42,424 nt of DNA from Klebsiella pneumoniae (GCA_943330855.2 CALQJI020000043.1:1-42424), one strand, 5' to 3'. Counted from the stretch's first letter, positions 1 through 9,067 are shown. Translations and numbers: made by a program. Notes: generated by a model from the sequence alone, not told the origin.

Positions 1-262
1 CGGAGCGAAGCCACGACCGACGCGCAGCGGTGAACCCGCCACCAACCCAGAGCGTCTCGGCATGCAATCAAACCCAACTCACACGCATTCCCTTAAAGGC
101 TCTTCCATCCCTGCCTCGAACTTAGCCACGAAAATCCCCGAATATCCGAAAAAGTAGGCGGTGAACAACTCCAAGGGTTGATGACCCGCGCCGCATCCCA
201 AAAGCAAATTCCTATCAGTCATGCAACCATCACCCCGGGCATCAACAAATTGGAGATTCGAG

Positions 263-1246
263 ATGAAACGCTGTTTTGGCACGGCACTGCTGGTCTTCGT
301 GGTAGCAGTCGGTGCGTATGCCCTTGCCGACAACCTGCCACAGCTGCGGGTGGTATCGCCGGAAGGCACCGCATATCTGGAAAGTCGGCGCAAGAATCCG
401 CCCTTCGGTGCAGCCGATTTTGATCTCAAGGGGTTGCGGGTTGGCATGGGCTCACGCCAAGAGCCCACCAACAAAGACATCAAACTCATTCGCCTGAAGA
501 TCGGGGAGATTCCCTGTGAATGGGTTCTGGCACCCGGCGCGGACCCCGATGTGCGACTCCTCTATCTGCACGGCGGCGGCTGGGTCTCAGGCTCGGGAGG
601 AAACTATCTTCGGCTGGCGGCCGACATCTCGGTGGCGGCCAAATGTGCCGTGCTCCTGCCCGACTACCGACTGGCACCGGAGCATCCTTTCCCCGCCGGG
701 CTTGAGGATTGTATCACCGCGCACGACTGGCTGATCGGGAACGGGCCGTCCGGCCCCGGCCCGGCCAAGGCGACCTTCATCGCCGGAGATTCGGCGGGCG
801 GCAACCTGACCTTGGCAACGCTGCTGGCGCTGAGAGACCGCAAGCGGCCGCTCCCGGCGGGAGGAATCGCCCTTTCGGCGGCCACGGATTTCACACTGGC
901 GAGCGAGTCCCTGAAGCCAGTCCATGATCCCATCATCAGTGCGCGAACCATGCCCGAGTTTCGGGATCGCTATCTGGGGAAGACGGATCCCCGCGACCCA
1001 CTGGCTTCACCTGTCTTTGGCGACTACCGCCGCATTCCGCCGCTGCTGATTCAGGTCGGCGAGGACGAAATGCTCCGCGACGACAGTGTCCGCGTGGCGA
1101 AGAAGGCGCGTGCGGACGGGATCCCTGTGAAGTTCGAAGTCTGGCCGGGCATGGTCCATGTGTTCCAGATTCGGGGGCTTCCGGAATCCCGGGAGGCCAT
1201 CGAGCAGATCGCCGAATTCATGCGATCGGCGCGGCCCAAACCATGA
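263..1246 (+). CDS. Secreted alpha/beta hydrolase, HSL-type esterase
   Basis: Predicted carboxylesterase of the hormone-sensitive-lipase family, acting on short acyl esters outside the cytoplasmic membrane. The protein has 327 residues and starts with a signal peptide (about 1-22, hydrophobic LLVFVVAVGAYA). The oxyanion-hole motif HGGG lies at 103-106 and the nucleophile motif GDSAGG has Ser177. Asp268 (in VGEDEML) and His299 (in GMVHVF) complete a likely triad. I chose the ATG at 263 over the upstream in-frame ATG at 221 because it gives a clean signal peptide and has GGAG about 7 bases upstream. It stands alone ahead of another esterase gene. The family is clear; the substrate is not. Confidence 0.88.
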   Translation: MKRCFGTALLVFVVAVGAYALADNLPQLRVVSPEGTAYLESRRKNPPFGAADFDLKGLRVGMGSRQEPTNKDIKLIRLKIGEIPCEWVLAPGADPDVRLLYLHGGGWVSGSGGNYLRLAADISVAAKCAVLLPDYRLAPEHPFPAGLEDCITAHDWLIGNGPSGPGPAKATFIAGDSAGGNLTLATLLALRDRKRPLPAGGIALSAATDFTLASESLKPVHDPIISARTMPEFRDRYLGKTDPRDPLASPVFGDYRRIPPLLIQVGEDEMLRDDSVRVAKKARADGIPVKFEVWPGMVHVFQIRGLPESREAIEQIAEFMRSARPKP

Positions 1247-1361
1247 CCCACGCTGCATCGGGGAACCGATGGCGGGTCGCCATTGCCGAAGTCCCTAAAC
1301 CCAAAAGCGGCTCGGGTTTGTCGATGGCATAGGGCTGTGCGCGGTCGCTGCTGGCAGCGGG

Positions 1362-2443
1362 TGCGCTGGTTTTGCTTTGCCGCAGGCTGGCCGACTGGCA
1401 GCTTCGCCTCATGAATTGCCGGACATTCCTTCTCGCCTGTGCCCTGGTCAGCGGAACTGTCAGCCAGGCTTCCGCACAAGACTACGAGCCACACGTCTTC
1501 ACCAACTCCGCCGGGGCCACCTTGCCTTATCGCTGGCTCACTCCGGCCAAACCTGATCCCGGCCGGAAGTATCCGCTCGTTCTCTTCCTGCACGGCGCGG
1601 GCGAGCGTGGCAACAACAACTCCGCGCAACTCGTTCACGGCACCAAGCTCTATTTGGAGGCCGCGAACCGCGCCAAGTTTCCGTGTTTTGTCGTCGCCCC
1701 GCAGTGCCCGGCGAACAAGCAGTGGGTGGACATGCCCTGGGGCGGTGACAAAGGCACGCAGCCGCCCAAGCCCAGCGAGCCGATGCAGCTCGTGCTCGAT
1801 CTCCTCGACACCCTGCCCAAGTCGTCGCCCGTGGACCTCGATCGCATTTACGTCACGGGCCTGAGCATGGGCGGCTATGGGACGTGGGATTTGATCACGC
1901 GGTTTCCACAGCGGTTCGCCGCCGGCGTGCCGGTGTGTGGCGGCGGAGATGAGACCGTCGCCGCGCATGCGGCCAAGGTGCCGGTCTGGGCATTCCACTC
2001 CGATGACGACACGGTCGTGAAAGTCAGCCGCACGCGCAACATGCTGGCGGGCATTCGGGCGGCGGGCGGCCAGCCCAAGTATTTTGAGTATTTCGGCCTC
2101 GGGCATGGATCGTGGGGCCGGGCTTACAGCGAGCCGGAACTGCTGCCGTGGATGTTTGCCCAGCGGCGCGGCCAACCGGATACCTTCAAGCTGCAAACCA
2201 AGCCGCCGGAGCTGCCCGCCGTGGCGAAGCTGCCGGAGACGGATGACGGCCTGCCCGGTGCCGGGCCGCTGCGACGCTACGATTGGTTCCGCAACCTGTG
2301 GCGGCAGAAACGTCTGGCGTGGGCCGGTCGAGTGCAGCAGGACAAGGGCGCGGTGGTCTTCCTCGGTGACTCCATCACGCAAGGTTGGGGAGACACGATG
2401 GGCAACAGCTTCCCCGGCCTGAAGGTCGCCAACCGGGGCATCA
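1362..2443 (+). repeat. Inverted long repeat, copy A (about 1.08 kb)
   Basis: This segment covers the upstream edge and first 344 codons of the two-domain esterase and recurs in opposite orientation at about 11633-12713. Homology begins abruptly at TGCGCTGGTTTTGCTTTGC and stops abruptly at the codons for NRGI, just after block I of the SGNH domain. By eye about 26 of 345 residues differ between copies, and most differences lie in the first half. No inverted terminal repeats or transposase were seen at either edge, so this looks like a segmental duplication rather than an insertion sequence. Confidence 0.85.
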
Positions 2444-2892
2444 GCGGCGACACGACACGCGGGATGCTTTACCGGTTGAAGGAGGACGTGCTCGACCTCT
2501 CGCCCAAGGCCGTGGTGCTGCTGGCTGGGACCAATGACATCGAGGAGAAAGCCACGCCCGAGGTGATCGCGGGGAATCTGAAGCTGTTGCTCGCCGCTCT
2601 CAAGGCGCACAACCCCGGCATGCCGGTCATCGTGTGCGAGGTCATGCCCAGCCACGCCAGCAAGAGCCGGTCGAAGGAAACCATCACGCGGCTCAACGAG
2701 CTGGTGGCGGCGTTGGCCAAGGGCAACCCGCAGGTCACGTTGGTGGACACTTGGACGCTGTTTGCGGATGCGGCCGGCGACGCCAAGAAGGAGGAGTTCC
2801 CCGACCTGCTCCACCCCAATGCCGCCGGCTACAAGAAATGGGCGGAAGCTCTGAAGCCGGTTTTTTCCCAGCTAAAGTTGACCACCCCATGA
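1411..2892 (+). CDS. Two-domain secreted esterase: alpha/beta hydrolase + SGNH/GDSL hydrolase
   Basis: A 493-residue fusion of two ester-hydrolysing domains, probably removing acyl groups from polysaccharides outside the cell. A signal peptide (about 1-22, ending ASAQ) precedes a PHB-depolymerase/prolyl-oligopeptidase-like domain with LFLHGAG, nucleophile GLSMGGYG (Ser152), an acidic HSDDD at 196-200 and His232 in GLGHGSWG. The second domain (about 290-493) is SGNH-type: GDSITQGW (Ser321), NRGISGD, GTND at 373-376 and DLLHPNAAGY for the catalytic Asp/His. Start at ATG 1411 fits the signal peptide; an upstream TTG at 1372 is in frame but unlikely. The first 1.08 kb recurs inverted near 11.6-12.7 kb, where the SGNH half is lost. 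Both catalytic sites look intact here. Confidence 0.88.
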   Translation: MNCRTFLLACALVSGTVSQASAQDYEPHVFTNSAGATLPYRWLTPAKPDPGRKYPLVLFLHGAGERGNNNSAQLVHGTKLYLEAANRAKFPCFVVAPQCPANKQWVDMPWGGDKGTQPPKPSEPMQLVLDLLDTLPKSSPVDLDRIYVTGLSMGGYGTWDLITRFPQRFAAGVPVCGGGDETVAAHAAKVPVWAFHSDDDTVVKVSRTRNMLAGIRAAGGQPKYFEYFGLGHGSWGRAYSEPELLPWMFAQRRGQPDTFKLQTKPPELPAVAKLPETDDGLPGAGPLRRYDWFRNLWRQKRLAWAGRVQQDKGAVVFLGDSITQGWGDTMGNSFPGLKVANRGISGDTTRGMLYRLKEDVLDLSPKAVVLLAGTNDIEEKATPEVIAGNLKLLLAALKAHNPGMPVIVCEVMPSHASKSRSKETITRLNELVAALAKGNPQVTLVDTWTLFADAAGDAKKEEFPDLLHPNAAGYKKWAEALKPVFSQLKLTTP

Positions 2893-3103
2893 GCCGGGCA
2901 GCTCGGCAAGCATAACCAACATCGATGCCGATGAACCGGCCCGAAGCATCGGGTCCGAGGCGACCGCCGATGGCGCGGTAAAGCCGGCGTCACGTCGGGG
3001 CGCGGTCCCCTCCCGTCATCAAATTGACGGTGCGGTCCATGCGGCTACTCGCAGCTCCGCACGAATAGTGCCCCCGCCACTGCCGTCTTGCCCAGCCACC
3101 GCT

Positions 3104-4246
3104 ATGAACCCACCCGATGAATTGCCCCGGCGGCAGATGCTCAAAACCACTGCAGTTGCCATGACCGGAGCCGCACTGGCAGCGACCAACTCGGCGGTCG
3201 GGGCAGAGACCGGCGTGCCGAAGGTGCTGCGCATCGGCGTCATCTCGGCCACCAACCGCGGCAAACCGCAGGCGCGGAACGGCCACACCTGGCACTTCGC
3301 CCAATACTTCCATCCCACCATCGACCTGGATGCTTTCTGCAAGTTCGTTGACCCCGGCTCGGCCGAGTTCTTCCGCAAGTATGTCAGGCATCCGCGCTGC
3401 ACCTTTGACCAACTGCCCTTTCCTGATACCAAGATCACCCACTACTACGACGCCAATCCCAAAGACGCGGCGGACTTCGCCAAGGCGTTTCCCGGCGTGC
3501 AGGTCGCGCCGTCGGTGGCAGAACTGGTGGATCAGGTGGATGCCATCTGGCTCGGTGACGCCTCGGGCTACGGCGACGACCACTTCGACCTGGTCGCCCC
3601 CGGCCTGCGCAAGGGCTTGCCGACGTTCTGCGACAAACCCATCGGCGAGACGCCAGCCGGAACGCGGAAGATTCTGGAGTTCGCCCGGCAGTGCAAGACG
3701 CCGATCATGTCTTCGAGCCTCTTCCGGCACGAGTGGGGCACGGAGGCCGCGTTGAGGATGCGGGACTCCGGCGAGTTCGGGTCCATCGAGTATATGGTCG
3801 CCAGCCTCCAAAGCGGCTACTCGGACAACGGCTGGATGGTGTATGGCCAGCACCCGGCGTGGATGGTGGTGACCCTGATGGGGGCGGGGGTCGAGGCGGT
3901 CAGCCTTTACGCCCGGGGGAACGCTGGCCATGCCCGCGTCACCTTCGCGGACCGCATGCCCGCCGACATCTGGTATGGCCGGCCCAACGTGCCCTTCATC
4001 TACAACCACACCGAGGTTCACTTCCAGAAGCGCAAGTATGAATACTCGCCCGCCATTGAGGGCGACTTCTGGTATGGCCATCACTACGAGATGTTTCGCA
4101 TGGCGGCGACGTTCCGGGAGATGGTCAAGACCCGGCGGGAACCCGTGCCGCACCAGGAGATTCTCGACGTCACCGCGATGATCCACGCCGGCGCGAAATC
4201 CCGGGTGGAACAAAGCCGCCTCGTAAAGCTGGCCGAGGTGATGTGA
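3104..4246 (+). CDS. Gfo/Idh/MocA-like oxidoreductase with Tat-type leader
   Basis: Predicted NAD(P)-dependent oxidoreductase-like protein of 380 residues. The leader contains RRQMLKTTAVAMTGAALAA, a twin-arginine-like signal common on verrucomicrobial and planctomycete members exported to the periplasm. The middle carries the family hallmark CDKPIGET, matching the conserved EKP motif with Asp in place of Glu, after a Rossmann-like N-terminal region. The start at ATG 3104 gives the compact leader; the GTG at 3068 only adds a low-complexity stretch. A clear classical GxGxxG is not obvious near the N terminus (VLRIGVISATNRGK), so cofactor use is uncertain. The neighbouring genes (esterases) suggest sugar metabolism, by context only. 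Confidence 0.82.
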   Translation: MNPPDELPRRQMLKTTAVAMTGAALAATNSAVGAETGVPKVLRIGVISATNRGKPQARNGHTWHFAQYFHPTIDLDAFCKFVDPGSAEFFRKYVRHPRCTFDQLPFPDTKITHYYDANPKDAADFAKAFPGVQVAPSVAELVDQVDAIWLGDASGYGDDHFDLVAPGLRKGLPTFCDKPIGETPAGTRKILEFARQCKTPIMSSSLFRHEWGTEAALRMRDSGEFGSIEYMVASLQSGYSDNGWMVYGQHPAWMVVTLMGAGVEAVSLYARGNAGHARVTFADRMPADIWYGRPNVPFIYNHTEVHFQKRKYEYSPAIEGDFWYGHHYEMFRMAATFREMVKTRREPVPHQEILDVTAMIHAGAKSRVEQSRLVKLAEVM

Positions 4247-4259
4247 TGCTTCCGCTGGC

Positions 4260-5351
4260 TTGATCGAACACCGCGTCATCCTGCACCTCGACATGGATGC
4301 GTTCTACGCCTCCGTGGAGCAACGGGACAACCCCGCGCTGCGCGGCCGTCCAGTAATCGTCGGTGCGCCACCGACACAGCGCGGCGTTGTGGCGGCCGCC
4401 AGTTACGAGGCCCGCAAGTTTGGCGTGCGTTCGGCCATGCCCAGTGTGACGGCGGGCCGGCTTTGTCCCAGCGGCGTCTTCGTGCGCCCGCGCATGGAGG
4501 CGTATCAAGCGGAGTCACAGGCGATCATGGCGTTGGTGCGCCAGTGCGCAGGCGAGTTGATCCAGCAGGTGTCCGTGGATGAAGCGTATGTGGACGTCTC
4601 GTCCCAAGCACAGGCCATGTCCCTGGACGCCAGCCTGGAGTGCGCGTTGCCGTTGGCGAAGGCGCTCAAAGAACTCATCCGTCAGAACCGCAAGCTCAGC
4701 GCCTCCATCGGCATCGCGCCCAACAAGCTGCTGGCCAAGCTCGCCAGTGATTTTCAGAAGCCCGACGGCCTGACGCTGATCCGGGAGTCGGAGAAGGTGG
4801 CGTTCCTGCGGCCGCTGCCGGTTCGCTCGCTGCATGGCGTGGGCCGGGTGACGGAGGAGAATCTTGCGAACGCCGGTCTGCGCACAGTGGGCGACTTGCA
4901 GGATTATCCCGGTGACCTGCGGGCGCTGGTGGGTTCCTGGGGTTCCGAGCTGAAGCGCTTCGCCTTCGGACAGGACGACCGTCCGCTGGACCTCGGCGAG
5001 GAGATCAAGAGCATCAGCAGCGAGAACACCTTCCTGCGCGACACCGATGACCGTCCCGCGTTACGCGCCTGCCTTTGGGAACAGGCCCAGGAACTGGCCG
5101 GCAAGCTGGCGCGGAATCGGCTGGCCGCCGTCACGGTGCAGGTGAAGGTGCGTTACGGGGACTTCACGACGCTGACGCGGCAGATGTCAGTCGAGGAGCC
5201 AGTGCAGGAGGCGCGGGAGATCTACCGGCTGGGCTGCTGGCTGCTGGGACGGGAGAAACTCGTCAACCGCCCGCTGCGGCTCATCGGCCTGGGCGTGAGC
5301 GGGCTGCGGGAAGCACAGGCATTGCAACTGCCGCTGGTTTTTCCTGCGTAG
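4260..5351 (+). CDS. dinB: DNA polymerase IV (Y family)
   Basis: Translesion DNA polymerase of 363 residues, the usual length for this family. The N-terminal palm carries the metal-binding DMDAFYASVE (Asp11) and SVDEAYVD (Asp107-Glu108). ASIGIAPNKLLAKLASD and the helix-hairpin-helix region GVGRVTEENL follow, then the little-finger domain. The C terminus ends in QLPLVFPA, which resembles the sliding-clamp-binding motif. The start is TTG at 4260, giving MIEHRVILHLDMDAF; no in-frame ATG fits the conserved N terminus. It follows the oxidoreductase by 13 bp. No LexA-type operator was recognised. Assignment is firm; SOS control is not shown. Confidence 0.95.
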   Translation: MIEHRVILHLDMDAFYASVEQRDNPALRGRPVIVGAPPTQRGVVAAASYEARKFGVRSAMPSVTAGRLCPSGVFVRPRMEAYQAESQAIMALVRQCAGELIQQVSVDEAYVDVSSQAQAMSLDASLECALPLAKALKELIRQNRKLSASIGIAPNKLLAKLASDFQKPDGLTLIRESEKVAFLRPLPVRSLHGVGRVTEENLANAGLRTVGDLQDYPGDLRALVGSWGSELKRFAFGQDDRPLDLGEEIKSISSENTFLRDTDDRPALRACLWEQAQELAGKLARNRLAAVTVQVKVRYGDFTTLTRQMSVEEPVQEAREIYRLGCWLLGREKLVNRPLRLIGLGVSGLREAQALQLPLVFPA

Positions 5352-5405
5352 TCGGCAACCACGCACTGGCTGTCCACGCGCAAGCGGTGCGACAACTTTT
5401 CCACG

Positions 5406-7223
5406 TTACTCGCGGAATTGCAGCGCAGCGAGGCGGCGGTAAACGCCGTCTTCAATGGTCTGCAGTTCCTCGTGGGTGCCGGATTCCACGACCCGTCCGT
5501 CGGCGATGACGATGATCCGGTCCACATGCCGCACGGTGGCGAGGCGGTGGGCGATGATGAAGGAAGTGCGCCCGCGCATCAGGGTTTCCAGCGCTTCCTG
5601 AATCAGCCGCTCGCTCTCCGAATCCAGGGAACTGGTCGCTTCATCCAAGATGAGAATGGCGGGGTTTTTCAAGATCGCCCGGGCGATGGCGACGCGCTGC
5701 CGCTGGCCGCCGGAGAGCTTGATGCCCCGGTCGCCCACCAGCGTGGCGTAGCCCTCGGGAAAGGCCTGCACAAACTCGTGCGCGTTGGCCTGCCGGGCCG
5801 CTTGTTCGATCTCTTTCGCGCTGGCGCCGGGTTTTCCATAGGCGATGTTCTCCGCGATGCTCCCGCCGAAGAGCAGCACCTCCTGAGGAACCATGGACAT
5901 TTGCCCGCGCAGTTCGGCGAGCCGGTAGTCGCGGGCGTCCCGACCGTCGATCAACAGTTGGCCAGCCGACGGGTCATACAGCCGAAGCAACAGGGAGATC
6001 AGGGTGGATTTGCCCGCGCCGCTCGGGCCGACGAGCGCGATCCTCTGACCGGAGGTTGCTGCGAGGTTGATCCCATGCAGCACCTCAACCCCCTGTCGTG
6101 AAGGGTAGGTGAAATGAACATTCTCAAACACCACGTTGCCTCGCAGCCGGGGCAAGGTGGAGGGCGGCGTGGGACCTAAACAAGCCTCCACCTCACCGGT
6201 CTCCCGGAGCAGTTCCCGAACGCGCTGGGTCGCCCCGATGGCCTTCTGGAGCTGGCTGTATAGCTCCGCGAACTGGCCCATCGCTCCCGCCACAAAGGTC
6301 GTGTAGAGAATGAAACGGGTGAGATCGCCGAACGTGATCTCGCCCTGTTGCAGCAGCCGCGCTCCTGACCACAGCACCAGCACGATGGAGCCGAACAGGG
6401 CGAAAATGATGAAGGCGATGAACCCCGCCCGCAGCCGTGCGCCGCGCAAGGTCGCGCTCAGGAACTTTCCCAGCCCATCGTGGTAGCGGGTGAGTTCGTA
6501 GCCCTCGTTGGCGAACGCCTTGACGTTCACGATGCCTTGCAGGGTTTCCTCGACGATCGTGGCCGTATCGGCCAGGCGATCCTGCGCTTCCCGGGCGATC
6601 TTGCGCGTCTTGCGACCGAACACCACGGCCACCACGGTCAACACCGGCAGGCTCACGAGCATGATGCCCGTCAACTTCAGCGAGGTGGCGGCGATCAACG
6701 CGATGCCGCCGATCAGCAAGGTGCTCTGTCGCAGGAACTGCGGCAGGATGGTGATCAGTGTGTCCTCGATCTGAATCAGGTCGGCGGAGAGCCGACTGGC
6801 CAACTCGCCCACGCGGCGTTCCGCGAAGAACGTCATGGGGAGCGAAATCAGTCGCGCATAGGTGTCCCGCCGTAGATCAACCAGGCTGCGTTGCCCCACG
6901 GTGGCGAACGAGAGCGCGTGGAAGTAGGAGAAGCCGGCTTGGACGGCCAGGATTCCCATCAGCAGGAGCGCCGTTCGATCCACGCCCGCCAGGCTGCCGC
7001 CCTGGTTGTGACGCACGGCGGCGTCAATAATGCTCCCCGCCAGATACGGGAACGACAGGCTCAACAGGCTGGAGGCGAATAACGCAGCCATGGCGGCGCT
7101 GAACCGGCCCCGGTAAGGGCGGAGATAGCGGAAGAGCTCCAACACCTGCCGGAGCGATTCCCGGTCCAGCTTCGCCTTCGGGAGCTCGACCCCTGCCTGA
7201 TCATTGCGTGAGTAACGCGCCAC
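5406..7223 (-). CDS. MsbA-like ABC exporter, fused permease and ATPase
   Basis: Half-size exporter of 605 residues that would work as a homodimer in the inner membrane. The N-terminal half has about six transmembrane segments (first around 43-62). The ATPase has Walker A GPSGAGKST (about 399-407), signature LSGGQRQR, Walker B ILILDEATSSLDSE and the switch His in IIAHRLATV. This layout matches MsbA/BmrA-type lipid or drug exporters, and the best inference is lipid or hydrophobic compound export. It is convergent with dinB, with 54 bp between stop codons. Substrate is unknown, so I give no symbol. Confidence 0.92.
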   Translation of the reverse strand: MARYSRNDQAGVELPKAKLDRESLRQVLELFRYLRPYRGRFSAAMAALFASSLLSLSFPYLAGSIIDAAVRHNQGGSLAGVDRTALLLMGILAVQAGFSYFHALSFATVGQRSLVDLRRDTYARLISLPMTFFAERRVGELASRLSADLIQIEDTLITILPQFLRQSTLLIGGIALIAATSLKLTGIMLVSLPVLTVVAVVFGRKTRKIAREAQDRLADTATIVEETLQGIVNVKAFANEGYELTRYHDGLGKFLSATLRGARLRAGFIAFIIFALFGSIVLVLWSGARLLQQGEITFGDLTRFILYTTFVAGAMGQFAELYSQLQKAIGATQRVRELLRETGEVEACLGPTPPSTLPRLRGNVVFENVHFTYPSRQGVEVLHGINLAATSGQRIALVGPSGAGKSTLISLLLRLYDPSAGQLLIDGRDARDYRLAELRGQMSMVPQEVLLFGGSIAENIAYGKPGASAKEIEQAARQANAHEFVQAFPEGYATLVGDRGIKLSGGQRQRVAIARAILKNPAILILDEATSSLDSESERLIQEALETLMRGRTSFIIAHRLATVRHVDRIIVIADGRVVESGTHEELQTIEDGVYRRLAALQFRE

Positions 7224-7385
7224 GTCCCGATCCTAAAGGAGGAACTCCCCGGTGACAGTGGCAATCTCCTCCCCGCTGATGGCATGATCGCCGCGGAAGT
7301 GATGCGCCGGAGGTCCCGGACCTGCAGGTTAGAGCGCCGCAGGAAGCTAACAATGACCAAACCCTGCGTGCTTGGGTTGCCAGCC

Positions 7386-7790
7386 ATGAAACTGCTTGTC
7401 CTCGCCGACGATGATTCCGTCCGGCACAACATCCAAACGGAGCGTGCCGACCTGGTCGTGTCGTGCGGCGACATTTACGAGTCGATCATCTTGCAGGTCG
7501 CGCAATCCATCCAGTGCCCAAGAATCCTAGCCGTCAAAGGCAACCACGACAGCGGTGAGCCATTCCCGCCACCGATTGTTGATCTTCACCTCACCATCCA
7601 CACTGTTGACGGAGTGCGCTTCGGCGGTTTCCAAGGTTCGTGGCGCTACAAGCAACGGCGTGCGTCGCAGCAACGTCCAGAGCTGGCGCAACCAGCTCAC
7701 GGAGCTCGTGCGGACGTTCATGGGCCACGATGTGCTGCACATGATTCAGCGGACGCCGCAGTGGCGCGAAAACCTGACCGCCATGCGTGA
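7386..7790 (+). pseudogene. Metallophosphoesterase, C-terminally truncated
   Basis: The first about 90 residues match small YfcE/MJ0936-like metallophosphoesterases: MKLLVLADDDSVR, then VVSCGDIYE and ILAVKGNHDS, then VRFGGFQGSWRYK. Family members continue with FxxEQEEV-type helices and a VFIAHxxP histidine motif; here the frame runs into unrelated residues after WRYK (about 7660) and stops at 7790. The catalytic C-terminal histidines are therefore missing, so an active enzyme is unlikely. The junction coincides with the start of another coding-like segment in a different frame. Start chosen at ATG 7386 from the conserved MKLLVL. Truncation is seen in sequence; inactivity is inferred. Confidence 0.7.
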
Positions 7791-7827
7791 GCAGATGGCG
7801 TGTCGGATGGAACGCCGCATGGCGTAA
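7658..7827 (+). pseudogene. 3' end of an unrecognised gene
   Basis: In the frame one base off the phosphoesterase, a coding-like stretch reads SNVQSWRNQLTELVRTFMGH followed by DVLHMIQRTPQWRENL, and stops at 7827. It is immediately followed by a strong terminator, as expected for a true gene end. No start codon or upstream part is present, so it looks like the tail of a gene joined to the broken phosphoesterase. I do not recognise the family. Its beginning at about 7658 is approximate. Confidence 0.4.
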
Positions 7828-7839
7828 GCACCGCGAAAC

Positions 7840-7870
7840 GAGCCGTTCCGAAAGGAGCGGCTCCTTTTTA
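7840..7870 (+). terminator. Rho-independent terminator
   Basis: A 10-bp stem (GAGCCGTTCC pairing with GGAGCGGCTC, one G-U pair) closes a GAAA tetraloop and is followed by CTTTTT. It lies 13 bp after the stop at 7827 on the plus strand. It is the clearest intrinsic terminator in the window. Confidence 0.85.
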
Positions 7871-7936
7871 GGTGTTCGTCGTGGATTGAGTTCTAGCCCG
7901 ACGCTGACTGCGCGTGGCGAAGCCACCCGGCCACGG

Positions 7937-9067
7937 TCAGCGTTTCCCGATCACCCGTGAGTCCAGCACCTGGCCGAGAAGGTTTTTGATCTGCACGTTC
8001 ATCGTGTCCACGCCGCGCTGGAACGTGAGCAACAGGTAGTTTTCCTGGCTCGCAAAGAACTTGGACTGCCGGTCCCGGTAGGCCGCGCCGTCGCCTTTGA
8101 GGCAGGTGTTGAAATACGGCAGGCCGCCGTCGAGTTCCGCCCGCTCGGCGAAGTAGCCAAAGCCGGTGATCAGGGCGCTGCCCTTGCGGAACTGCTCGTG
8201 CCACAGGCCCTTGGTCGCGCCGTGCAGCGAGCTTTGCTTCTCGTTCATCAGGCTGAACACGAAGCCGGCCTTGGTCTGCGCCATCGTCTGGCGAAACCAC
8301 GCAAACTGCTCGGAGCCGGCGTCGAACGCATGGCAGGTCTGCCAGGTGGTGCCGAAGTCTGAGATGTGCTCGATGTCCAGGGCGAGGAAGCGGACGTCGA
8401 AGGCCGGGAGGTCGAAGTGCCACTTCCATTCGTCGCCCGGCAGCGCGAAGAACTCACGATACGCGGTGGCATGCACGTCATACACCGCCTCGGCCGGCGG
8501 CTGCGGGCCGCGGGGACGAGCTTCCTTGTCGTGGTTGCCCAGGATGGGCATGAACGGCGTGCTGCGGAACAGCCCGGGCTGCTGGTCAATCAAGGCGCTG
8601 AACGCCTTGATGCCTTCGCGGCCCGGCTCGTGCAGGCTGGGCACGTTGTCGCCGGCCGTGAGGAGGAGATGCACGTCGTCGTTGCGCAGTGCGCCGAGGT
8701 CTTTGCCCTTCGCAAATCCCCAGTCCCCCACGATGCCAACGCGGAGTTCCCGGGTCGGATACCCCTTGAAGGTCGCCGGCGATGAAGCGTCCGCGCCGGT
8801 GCCGACGGAGTAGTGCCATACGCCATCCTGCTCCGGGATGGCGATCTCGACATGGTGCCGGGTCGCCGTGCCGGGGGCGGTGGCCACGCGGTCCAATTTC
8901 GCCGAGCGGCCGTAGTTCACCACCGAACTCGTCGGCTTGGCCGTCTCCCAGTTCACCACGAGGTGCGAGGGGTCGGTGCTTTGGTGCGTGAGCCAGATGC
9001 GCTCGACTTGGGCGTGGCAGGGCGCGGTCACCAGCCAGGCGATGGTATGCAGGGCGGTCAGGCGCAT
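7937..9067 (-). CDS. Purple-acid-phosphatase-like metallophosphoesterase, degenerate C-terminal motifs
   Basis: Secreted 376-residue protein with a signal peptide (about 1-19), a fibronectin-III-like region (VERIWLTH to SVGTGAD) and a metallophosphoesterase domain. The N-terminal metal motifs are present: VGIVGDWGF, LLLTAGDNV and PILGNHDKE. The later histidine motifs are not: where relatives have a VxxHxP, this has VFSLMNEKQSS, and where they have GHxHxYER, this has GFGYFAERAE. So it is family-related but may have lost or changed its bimetal site. It sits alone, with a 21-bp repeat array upstream. Purple-acid-phosphatase ancestry is well supported; phosphatase activity is doubtful. Confidence 0.8.
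   Translation of the reverse strand: MRLTALHTIAWLVTAPCHAQVERIWLTHQSTDPSHLVVNWETAKPTSSVVNYGRSAKLDRVATAPGTATRHHVEIAIPEQDGVWHYSVGTGADASSPATFKGYPTRELRVGIVGDWGFAKGKDLGALRNDDVHLLLTAGDNVPSLHEPGREGIKAFSALIDQQPGLFRSTPFMPILGNHDKEARPRGPQPPAEAVYDVHATAYREFFALPGDEWKWHFDLPAFDVRFLALDIEHISDFGTTWQTCHAFDAGSEQFAWFRQTMAQTKAGFVFSLMNEKQSSLHGATKGLWHEQFRKGSALITGFGYFAERAELDGGLPYFNTCLKGDGAAYRDRQSKFFASQENYLLLTFQRGVDTMNVQIKNLLGQVLDSRVIGKR

Noticed and set aside
79..489. Minus-strand frame at the window start
   Set aside because: Overlaps the esterase start antisense and shows no motif; bases 1-262 otherwise hold nothing I can support.
1051..2814. Long minus-strand open frame of 587 codons
   Set aside because: It is antisense to the two-domain esterase, whose motifs are conserved; the GC-rich third positions keep the opposite frame open. 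The same antisense frame recurs in copy B (11117-12517, plus) for the same reason.
2990..4294. Minus-strand open frame of 434 codons
   Set aside because: Antisense to the Gfo/Idh/MocA-like gene, with Arg/His/Gly-rich composition and no motif.
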